Source: an uncultured Mesorhizobium sp. (GTDB lineage Bacteria > Pseudomonadota > Alphaproteobacteria > Rhizobiales > Rhizobiaceae). From it: a stretch of 5,803 bases of DNA. Positions 1 through 5,496 of this stretch are shown piece after piece. Location of the stretch: the NCBI GenBank assembly GCA_950071955.1, contig CATMOC010000267.1, positions 1 to 5,803 on the forward strand, read 5' to 3'. A program made the translations under genes and the position numbers. The notes under the pieces were generated by a model. That model saw only the letters and a program-made list of their open reading frames with translations. It ran no database searches and was not told where the DNA came from. Every line of letters starts with the position of its first letter. Position 1 is the stretch's first letter.

Positions 1-940
1 GGGTCCCGCGGTCCTCGCCGTAGACCCCGGTGGTCTCCGGAGCGACGATGTCGTGCAGGCCGGCCGATGACCATTGTTCGGACATCAGCAGCGTGTGCGT
101 CTTGGCCAGCCCTTCGATGCGGCGGGTGAGCTTTTCGTAAACCTCCTTGTCGGCGGTCGCTTCGCGCCTGGCCTGGTTGATCAACGCGCCGACATTGGCC
201 AGCATGTTCTTCACCCGGTGTTCCAGTTCGCGCATGACGCGGCGCAGGCTTTCGGCGGTTTCCACCTGTTCGGTGATGTCGCGGACGTTTGCCGACACTG
301 CGGTGACCTTGCCGTTCTGCAGGAACGGCATCCAGTCGGTTTCCCAGACCCGCACATCGTCGGGGGCCGAGCGGATCACACCGGTCACCCGCTCGCCGCG
401 GACCGGCTGGCCGGTTTCGAACACCCGCTCGTTCACCTTTTCGGTATGGTCGGCGACGTCCGGGATGATTTCGCGCAGGGTGGCGCCGATGTGCCGTTCC
501 AGCGGCTCGCCGTTGATCTCGGGATCCTTGCCGTTCATGAAGATGCGGAGGCTGCCGATGTCGGTCGAAGCGCCGTCGTCGTTGGCGCGCCGCCGGATCG
601 CGGCGATCCTCGCCATGATCTCGCGTATGTGCACTGGCTTTCGGATGACGTCGTCGACGCCCGATTCGAACAGCCTGAGCGTGTTCTCCAGCGAGTGCTG
701 TTCGCTCAGCGCAATGACCGGCGCGCCGGTCCGTTCGCGCAGCATCCGGGGTGAAATCGGATGCGTGTCGCATTCGCCGATCAGGAAAGCGCCGATGGCC
801 TGGAGATCCTCGTCCGCCGCGCTCGAAACCCACTCGCCGAATTCGGTCGCGCCGAACCCCGCGCTTGGAACGCCCTCTCTACCAAAAAGCGAAGAATACC
901 CCTCTTTTACGCGTGCACGCTCATCCACAATGACAATCAT
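1..940 (-). CDS. Chimeric Rem/FtcR-type response regulator fused to PAS-HWE histidine kinase (3' end off window)
   Basis: One uninterrupted frame of 313 codons runs off the left edge. The start is the ATG at 938-940, with GGAGG 8 nt upstream. Residues 1-118 resemble the receiver of the motility regulators Rem (Sinorhizobium) and FtcR (Brucella): N-terminal MIVIVDE, FGREGVPSAGF, and GVDDVIRKPVHIREI with the conserved Lys101-Pro102. The usual phospho-accepting Asp after strand beta-3 is not evident (AFLIGEC, 51-57), which suggests phosphorylation-independent action. Residues 130-145 (GSLRIFMNGKDPEING and the next residue) match the start of the Rem/FtcR winged-helix domain, but its helices are absent. 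From EINGE (141-145) the protein instead continues as a PAS domain lacking its first strands, ending in the PAS-typical DITEQ (221-225). An HWE-family kinase core follows: ELEHRVKNMLANV with phospho-acceptor His241, then RRIEGLAKTHTLL. The ATP-binding domain lies outside the window. Its place after the transglycosylase is where rem/ftcR is expected. It may be a true fusion or an assembly chimera. The domain calls are confident; the gene's integrity is not. Confidence 0.8.
   Translation of the reverse strand, partial: MIVIVDERARVKEGYSSLFGREGVPSAGFGATEFGEWVSSAADEDLQAIGAFLIGECDTHPISPRMLRERTGAPVIALSEQHSLENTLRLFESGVDDVIRKPVHIREIMARIAAIRRRANDDGASTDIGSLRIFMNGKDPEINGEPLERHIGATLREIIPDVADHTEKVNERVFETGQPVRGERVTGVIRSAPDDVRVWETDWMPFLQNGKVTAVSANVRDITEQVETAESLRRVMRELEHRVKNMLANVGALINQARREATADKEVYEKLTRRIEGLAKTHTLLMSEQWSSAGLHDIVAPETTGVYGEDRGT
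506..520 (-). other. Fusion junction inside chimeric regulator/kinase gene
   Basis: These 15 bases encode EINGE, residues 141-145 of the chimeric protein. Upstream, the sequence reads as the beginning of a Rem/FtcR output domain (RIFMNGKDPEING). Downstream it reads as the middle of a PAS domain (EINGEPLERHIGATLREI). As remembered, Rem/FtcR has DPxING at this point, and many PAS domains of HWE kinases have (A)EINGxP. The crossover therefore appears to lie in a short stretch common to both parents, so the reading frame is kept automatically. A GATC (515-518) and a GGATCC (522-527) lie at or next to the junction, so a ligation chimera is also conceivable. The exact breakpoint is inferred. Confidence 0.6.
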
Positions 941-948
941 CGGCCCGC

Positions 949-953
949 CCTCC
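949..953 (-). promoter_or_regulatory. Ribosome binding site of the Rem/FtcR-like gene
   Basis: GGAGG lies 8 nt before the ATG at 938-940 and is a near-perfect anti-16S match. It fixes the start so that the protein begins MIVIVDE, as in Rem/FtcR proteins. Confidence 0.7.
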
Positions 954-982
954 GAATCAGTTCCATGGTCCGCCGAGAAAAG

Positions 983-1011
983 GCGTAACCGGTGGCGGGA
1001 ATCGCGGACAA
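983..1011 (-). promoter_or_regulatory. Weak sigma-70-like promoter candidate for the Rem/FtcR-like gene
   Basis: On the minus strand TTGTCC (1006-1011) and TTACGC (983-988) are separated by 17 nt, 43 nt before the start codon. The -35 is a reasonable match to TTGACA but the -10 is poor. It is the best spaced pair I found between the terminator candidate and the gene; rem/ftcR is expected to have its own promoter here. This is inference only. Confidence 0.2.
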
Positions 1012-1015
1012 CTGT

Positions 1016-1023
1016 AAGATCTT
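1016..1023. promoter_or_regulatory. Palindrome AAGATCTT, possible operator
   Basis: A perfect 8-bp palindrome lies 75 bp upstream of the Rem/FtcR-like start codon and just upstream of the candidate -35. CAAC (1009-1012) and GTTG (1028-1031) flank it as outer inverted arms, but their centre is offset by half a base from that of the core. The position would suit a regulator-binding site. No known motif is recognised. Confidence 0.2.
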
Positions 1024-1031
1024 GTATGTTG

Positions 1032-1060
1032 AAAAACGGGATTCCCCTCAGGTAATCCCC
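1032..1060 (-). terminator. Putative Rho-independent terminator of the motB-motC-motD-transglycosylase unit
   Basis: On the minus strand GGGATT (1054-1059) can pair with AATCCC (1038-1043) across a 10-nt loop. One G then five T residues (1032-1036) follow the stem. It lies 70-98 nt downstream of the transglycosylase stop and before the next gene. The 6-bp stem is short, so efficiency may be modest. It suggests that the Rem/FtcR-like gene is transcribed separately. Confidence 0.5.
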
Positions 1061-1064
1061 GCAG

Positions 1065-1085
1065 TCATCCACAGCATATCCACAG
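1065..1085 (+). repeat. Two DnaA-box-like direct repeats with 11-bp spacing
   Basis: The octamer ATCCACAG occurs twice, at 1067-1074 and 1078-1085. The surrounding nonamers TCATCCACA (1065-1073) and ATATCCACA (1076-1084) each match the DnaA-box consensus TTATCCACA at 8 of 9 positions. They have the same orientation and are about one helical turn apart, between the transglycosylase stop and the terminator candidate. Whether DnaA or any other protein binds here is unknown. Confidence 0.35.
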
Positions 1086-1129
1086 GCGGCATTGGCCCGT
1101 TTTGGCTGATCGGAGAAGATCGATATCGC

Positions 1130-1690
1130 TCACTGGTTGCAGAAGGCGCGGGCGTTTTCGGTCCAGCTTCCGAAGCCGGTCGCGACCATGTTGGCGATGA
1201 CGCGACAGACATACCGCTTCTGTGCCGGGTCGTTGTCGGGACCGGCGTGATAGCGCGCCACAGCCATCGACCAGGTGGAATGGCGCCGCTTCAGGTCGGA
1301 CAGGAACCGCGCCGCATAGTCGACATTTCGGCGCGGATCGAACATGTCGGAGAGGTTGTCGAACTTGTCCGAGTGGTAGTGATGGTTGATCTGCATGCAG
1401 CCGATGTCGATCAGCTTCTTCCCATCCCGGCGCGCGGCGGCGAACATGCGCTCCGCCTCCGCGGGCGAACCGGCGAAAGACGCCTTCCCCTCGATGTTCA
1501 ACGCATAGGGTTGAAGGCTTCCCTTGCGGCCGGTTTCGGTCAATCCTACTGCATATAGTATGCCGGCAGGCACGCCATACTTGTGCGACGCGCGCAAGAT
1601 TTCGCCTTCGCATGGATTGGACGGGGCCGCGACCGCCAGGCTAGATGTAAATGCCGTCAGCAGAAGGCCGAGTGCGAGATAGGTTTGCAT
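1130..1690 (-). CDS. Secreted SLT-type lytic transglycosylase, flagellar operon
   Basis: The 186-residue protein is predicted to cleave peptidoglycan glycan strands in the periplasm, probably to make room for the flagellar rod and hook. The N-terminus (MQTYLALGLLLTAFTSS, ending near AVAA at 19-22) is a typical signal peptide. The SLT (lysozyme-like) fold shows the catalytic Glu52 in GLTETG (49-54), the IDIGCMQIN motif (94-102) and ARYHAG (145-150). Four cysteines in the mature part (27, 98, 162, 184) could form two disulfides. The start at 1688-1690 was preferred over an upstream in-frame ATG at 1783 because it gives a clean signal peptide and has AGGAG 4 nt before it. The upstream alternative would add 31 basic residues encoded within motD. 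The gene overlaps the end of motD by 50 bp in another frame, suggesting coupled translation. Synteny matches the transglycosylase gene between fliK and rem in Sinorhizobium (from memory). A VirB1-like role is unlikely in this context. Confidence 0.88.
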   Translation of the reverse strand: MQTYLALGLLLTAFTSSLAVAAPSNPCEGEILRASHKYGVPAGILYAVGLTETGRKGSLQPYALNIEGKASFAGSPAEAERMFAAARRDGKKLIDIGCMQINHHYHSDKFDNLSDMFDPRRNVDYAARFLSDLKRRHSTWSMAVARYHAGPDNDPAQKRYVCRVIANMVATGFGSWTENARAFCNQ

Positions 1691-2957
1691 CGCTCTCCTG
1701 GGGGATGGTGTTGCTTCGGTTCTGGTTGCTGCCCGACTGTCCCTGGTCTTTCCCGGACCCTTGCGACAGGCTTGCAGATGCATCGCCGGAGCGTCCGCCC
1801 GAGCCCGATTGCGGCTGATTGCCAGTGCCCTGCGACTGCTGCTGGATGCTCACGTCCTCGACGCGGAAACCCAGGCCGCGCAGCGACGAAACGATCGCAT
1901 CGCGCTCCCCGGAAAGACGGTGATAGGCCTCCGGACTGTCGACACGAATTTCAACTGAAAGTTGTTCTCCGGTCAATCGCAGGCGGGCATTGACCTCTCC
2001 GAGATTGGCCGGATTCAGCTGTATTTTCAGGTCGCGAATGGGAGCCTGTTGACTCCTCGAGACATCCGCTTCGAGCGTATTAATCTGCTCTATCGCGCTC
2101 CGCCATTCTCCATCTCCCGCGATTGCCGCCGCCAGGCCGGCAACGGTACGCAGGTTCTGGGGTGCGGGAGCGATATTTGGCGTGTCGCTGACGACCCTTA
2201 CGCGAGGATCGCCCTCACCGGACACCGTCGCAGCGGTCGCGGAAGGGCCGCTGCCCTGGCCATCCTCGGCCGCTTCGGCGGCATCCCCCGCCGCGGTGAT
2301 CGCATCCGTTACTGACACCGCGCTGGCGGCCTTCGCCGATCCGTCCCGGCGTGCTTCCTCGCCCGGTCCCTCGTCCGCGCTCTCGCCGTCTTCCGCATTT
2401 TCAAGGGCGCTCGCGACGCCCGCTGCCGCCGGCTTACCCGTGTCCCCCGGCAAGCGGAGGCCGGGTTCGGGTTGCTGGTTCGGAAGCGAGGCTTGCGCAA
2501 CGAGAGCGATCGCGGCGTCCACCGGTACCTCGAGTTCGTCCGTCTTGCCCTCGCCATGGTCCCCGGGCCCGCTCTCGTCGTCCTCGAGACCATCCGTCTC
2601 CGGATCGGATGCGGCGTCCTTCGCGTCCGTGCGCGGAGCGAATATCGCGAACATCTTCGACAGCCGCTGCAAGGGCGAAAGCTCGCTTTGCTCCTCGGAT
2701 ACACGAGGCGATGCCTCATCGTCGATGCCGGTGGCACGGGCGTCGTCGGCCTTGGCGTTCGCTTCCACATCCATCCCCTCGGGCTGGCCGGTACCGCCTC
2801 CCGACACCGCGCCTTCCGGGTCGCGCGCCGCAGGCGCGGCCTTGCGGCCGGCGCCTTCCAGCAGGTTGGAGAAGGGGTCTCCCTCTCCTGCCGCGTGCTG
2901 GCCGGCGGGCCGCGCCGAAGGGGCCGCTGGCATCGGCATTGCTGCGACGGGTGTCAT
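1641..2957 (-). CDS. fliK: MotD/FliK, flagellar hook-length control protein
   Basis: The 438-residue protein is the rhizobial hook-length regulator, first named MotD in Sinorhizobium and later recognised as FliK. It is expected to be exported by the flagellar type III system and to switch export specificity when the hook reaches full length. Residues 1-300 are low-complexity, rich in Ala, Gly, Glu and Asp, and have no cysteine, as expected of an unfolded molecular ruler. Residues 305-373 form the conserved Flg_hook domain: LKIQLNPANLGEVNARL (310-326), then LSVEIRVDSPEAYHRL and LRGLGFRVEDVSI. A Gly/Ser/Gln-rich tail (374-438) follows and ends GIYI. The start ATG at 2955-2957 overlaps the motC stop as ATGA, and AAGGAG lies 7 nt upstream within motC. 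The family call rests on the C-terminal domain and gene position; the N-terminal part diverges too fast to be informative. Confidence 0.88.
   Translation of the reverse strand: MTPVAAMPMPAAPSARPAGQHAAGEGDPFSNLLEGAGRKAAPAARDPEGAVSGGGTGQPEGMDVEANAKADDARATGIDDEASPRVSEEQSELSPLQRLSKMFAIFAPRTDAKDAASDPETDGLEDDESGPGDHGEGKTDELEVPVDAAIALVAQASLPNQQPEPGLRLPGDTGKPAAAGVASALENAEDGESADEGPGEEARRDGSAKAASAVSVTDAITAAGDAAEAAEDGQGSGPSATAATVSGEGDPRVRVVSDTPNIAPAPQNLRTVAGLAAAIAGDGEWRSAIEQINTLEADVSRSQQAPIRDLKIQLNPANLGEVNARLRLTGEQLSVEIRVDSPEAYHRLSGERDAIVSSLRGLGFRVEDVSIQQQSQGTGNQPQSGSGGRSGDASASLSQGSGKDQGQSGSNQNRSNTIPQESDANLSRTRPSADGIYI
1695..1699 (-). promoter_or_regulatory. Ribosome binding site inside motD that sets the transglycosylase start
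   Basis: AGGAG lies 4 nt before the ATG at 1688-1690, within the last codons of motD. The spacing is a little short, but the match is good. It supports the internal start that gives the signal peptide. Confidence 0.6.
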
Positions 2958-4237
2958 TCCTTCACTCCTTCCAGGAGGCGATCCACCGCATCCAGCTTCT
3001 CGCGAACCGAACTGACGAGTTCGCGGGAGACGGTGTCGACCTCGTCCGCGGCCGCCGATCCGGGTGACGTCGCGGCGCCGGGATGATCTTCGGGATTTTT
3101 CGCCGCAACCGGATGCGCGGCTTCGCCCGCTGCTTCCGATGCGTGGGAGGCCGTCGTTTCGGACACCGCCGGCTGCGATGCCTTCTCCACGGGCGGGTTC
3201 TCTCCCGTGGGCGGTGCCAGCACCTCGGCTGCAATCGCCCTTGCGGCGAGCAGGAGCTTGCGGTCGCGCGGCGAAAGCTGATCGGGATCGACCTTCTTCA
3301 GGTTCTCGAGCACTTCCTCGACGTTTTCGGACGTGATGGAGGCGATGGCCTGGTAGAGGGTGGCACGCGGGTCCTCCTCGCCTTCCACCTGGCGGGAGAT
3401 ATCCGTGGCATGACCGGAAGCGAATGCGGAGCGGGCCACCTGTCCCTTGATCGTGCTGCGCCGCGCGAGACGCAGGTAGATCGCCTCCTGCTGCGCTGGG
3501 TTCATCAGCGATACGATCGTCTTGATCTGCGCCTCGGTGATGGCGTCGTGGAAGGTCACCATGCCCTCCACGAAGGCATCCGCGAACTCGCTGGCATAGG
3601 GCGACCGCAGGAAGCGGCGGATATACTGTTCCGCCAGGACGAGGAAGCGGTCCGGCCGGTCGAGGGCCAGCACCAGGGGCATGGACCGACGCAGCGCGGC
3701 TTCCTCCACCAGCGTACCGGGCGCGAGCAGCCGCGCCTGGTCCATCAGCTTGAGTGCCGCCTCAGGATGCTTGATGCCCGTGATGGAACCCTTGACGAGC
3801 GCCACGAAGGCGCCGGTCTCGCTTCCCCTTGCCATCGGATCGATGGGTGCGAGGATTTCGCCCGCCTTGACCATCCGACCGGTCATGTAGGCCAACACGC
3901 CCTTTCCAAGCACCGCGTCCTCGCCCTCGAGATGGAGCTTCGAAAGCACCACCTCGATGGTCGTGGGATTGCCGCCGCTCATGGCGTAGACCAGAAGGGC
4001 CGTCAGGTTCCGCCGGTCCTCGAATTCTTGGGGACTGGCTGTCCGGAAGCGCTCGTCGGTGAGGGCGAGGAGCTTCTGCTGCATCGGCATTGCCGCATGA
4101 TCGCCGCGCGCGAGCTGGTCCTGCACCAGCTGGAGCGAACGCACCATCTTGTAGAGGTCGAGCGTGCCGGCCGCATGCGCGTTCGCCCCGCCGACGGCGA
4201 GGAGCGCCAAGGCAAGCGATGCGGCCGTCCATTTCAT
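2954..4237 (-). CDS. motC: MotC, periplasmic motility protein
   Basis: The 427-residue protein corresponds to MotC of rhizobia, a periplasmic protein needed for flagellar rotation and speed variation that is thought to act with MotB. A signal peptide (MKWTAASLALALLAVGGANAHA, 1-22) is followed by LDLYKMVRSLQLVQDQLA. Residues 25-340 are predicted mainly helical in a solenoid-like pattern, with motifs such as NLTALLVYAMSGGNP (77-91) and NPAQQEAIYLRLARRS (246-261). A Pro/Ala/Glu-rich linker (342-397) leads to a charged C-terminal helix (398-425). The mature protein has no cysteine. The start (4235-4237) overlaps the motB stop as ATGA. The upstream Shine-Dalgarno is weak, so translation probably depends on coupling to motB. 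The family is confined to rhizobia and relatives, which is the strongest taxonomic clue in the window. Identification is by position, signal peptide and remembered motifs. Confidence 0.87.
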   Translation of the reverse strand: MKWTAASLALALLAVGGANAHAAGTLDLYKMVRSLQLVQDQLARGDHAAMPMQQKLLALTDERFRTASPQEFEDRRNLTALLVYAMSGGNPTTIEVVLSKLHLEGEDAVLGKGVLAYMTGRMVKAGEILAPIDPMARGSETGAFVALVKGSITGIKHPEAALKLMDQARLLAPGTLVEEAALRRSMPLVLALDRPDRFLVLAEQYIRRFLRSPYASEFADAFVEGMVTFHDAITEAQIKTIVSLMNPAQQEAIYLRLARRSTIKGQVARSAFASGHATDISRQVEGEEDPRATLYQAIASITSENVEEVLENLKKVDPDQLSPRDRKLLLAARAIAAEVLAPPTGENPPVEKASQPAVSETTASHASEAAGEAAHPVAAKNPEDHPGAATSPGSAAADEVDTVSRELVSSVREKLDAVDRLLEGVKE

Positions 4238-5496
4238 CCCCGGGTTTCCAGAAGGATCTCGATCCTGCGGTTCCGGTCCGCGTAGGGATCGTCCGGCACC
4301 TTGAGCTGCCGGTCGGCGAAGCCGGCGACTTCCTCGACGCGCCGTTCCTCGAGGCCGCCGCGCACCAGCATGTAGTAGGCCGACTGCGCGCGCGCCGAGG
4401 AAAGGCGCCAGTTGTCGTAGGTCTTGCTCTTGAAAGGACGCCCGTCCGTGTGGCCGTTGATCGTGATCTTTCCGTTGCGTCCGTTGAGGATCGCGGCCAC
4501 CTTCTCCATGGCAAGCACGAGTTCGCGGTGCGGTACGGCCGAGCCGATCTCGAACATGCCGTAGTCGAGCTGATCGGTGAGCGAGATGACGACGCCGCGT
4601 TCGGTGGGCGTGACGGTGATGCCCTCGGCGATTTTCTCGCCCTGGCCAAACGCCTTCGCCAGTTCGGCCCTGATCTCCTTCGCGGCATCGACCGCGGCGG
4701 GATCGATGCCGGGTTCCACCTTTTCCGCTGGTTCTGCTTCCTCGCTCTTCGCCGCGTCCGCCGGTTCCGCCTCGGTCTGCCGGTGGAAGGCGTCGTCGGC
4801 GAAGGGGTCGTTCTCGGATGCGGCCGGGCCCATGCCGCTGCGGGGGTCGGCGCCTTCGCTGGCTTCCGGCACCTGCGGATGCTCGAAGAGGTCGGGCTCG
4901 CCCGGAAGGTCCTGTTCGACCTGCTTGGACCAGAAGTCCGGGGCGAAGGGGTCGCGGAAGGATTCGCCACCCGCGGCGCCCGTGGCGGCCCCCGCGGACT
5001 GCGCGCCGCCGTCGCCCTTGGCGCTCAGGTTTTGCAACTCGCCGGATTCGGCGGCGATCTCGGCCAGCACGGCATAGGGGTCGGAAAAGAGATGCTCGTC
5101 GGACTGGAGTTCCGCCTTTTCACCCTCCTTCGAGTTCATCTGCTCGCCGACTCCGGAGGAGGAAGGGCCGGTCGACTTCGACGACGTGCTCTCTTCGGAC
5201 GGCGTCTCGGTGGAGCCCTGCTCTTCCTGGGGACCGGCCCCGACGTCGTCCAGGCCGCGCCGGCTGGAATTGCGGTCTACGAGCTTGATCGGGTTGAAAT
5301 AGCTCGCGACCGAGACCTTGGTCTCCTCGTTGGCGGCGTTGATCAGCCACATCACGAGGAAGAAGCACATCATTGCGGTCATGAAGTCGGCGAAGGCGAT
5401 CTTCCAGACGCCGCCGTGGTGGGCGTCATGGTCGTCGCCATGGCCATGCTTGACGATGATGATCTCGTGAGGATGTCCCGCGTCGTGACCACTCAT
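4234..5496 (-). CDS. motB: MotB, flagellar stator protein
   Basis: The 420-residue protein is the stator subunit that, with MotA, conducts ions and anchors the motor to peptidoglycan. The N-terminal 29 residues are cytoplasmic and His-rich (8 His). One membrane helix follows, VWKIAFADFMTAMMCFFLVM (30-49), with Asp37 as the proton-binding residue. The plug/linker region begins with NAANEETKVSVASYFNP. Residues about 70-270 are a long acidic, low-complexity linker, far longer than in E. coli MotB. The OmpA-like peptidoglycan-binding domain (about 292-417) contains NGHTDGRPF (347-355), DNWRLSSARA (361-370) and RNRRIEILL (408-416). The start at 5494-5496 was chosen over an in-frame codon at 5526 because it begins MSGHDAGHPHE as in rhizobial MotB, overlaps the upstream stop as ATGA and has GGAG 8 nt upstream. 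MotA is not in this window; in Sinorhizobium it is encoded elsewhere in the cluster. Confidence 0.95.
   Translation of the reverse strand: MSGHDAGHPHEIIIVKHGHGDDHDAHHGGVWKIAFADFMTAMMCFFLVMWLINAANEETKVSVASYFNPIKLVDRNSSRRGLDDVGAGPQEEQGSTETPSEESTSSKSTGPSSSGVGEQMNSKEGEKAELQSDEHLFSDPYAVLAEIAAESGELQNLSAKGDGGAQSAGAATGAAGGESFRDPFAPDFWSKQVEQDLPGEPDLFEHPQVPEASEGADPRSGMGPAASENDPFADDAFHRQTEAEPADAAKSEEAEPAEKVEPGIDPAAVDAAKEIRAELAKAFGQGEKIAEGITVTPTERGVVISLTDQLDYGMFEIGSAVPHRELVLAMEKVAAILNGRNGKITINGHTDGRPFKSKTYDNWRLSSARAQSAYYMLVRGGLEERRVEEVAGFADRQLKVPDDPYADRNRRIEILLETRG

Noticed and set aside
74..754. Plus-strand open frame of 226 codons
   Set aside because: It is another antisense shadow of the chimeric gene, typical of GC-rich codon bias, with no domain.
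147..1055. Plus-strand open frame of 302 codons across the regulator/kinase region
   Set aside because: It is antisense to a frame with clear receiver, PAS and HWE motifs. Its own protein is Ser/Arg-rich with no recognisable domain.
1691..1783. Upstream extension of the transglycosylase to an ATG at 1783
   Set aside because: It would add 31 basic residues before the signal peptide and lies wholly within motD. The start at 1690 has a ribosome binding site and gives normal export.
3083..4285. Plus-strand open frame of 400 codons opposite motC
   Set aside because: It is rich in Arg, His, Gly and Leu, shows no family motifs and mirrors the codons of motC, which has a signal peptide and ATGA linkage.
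3762..4970. Minus-strand open frame of 402 codons overlapping motB and motC
   Set aside because: It is an out-of-frame reading of motB/motC, full of Arg, Pro and Ser, with no motif.
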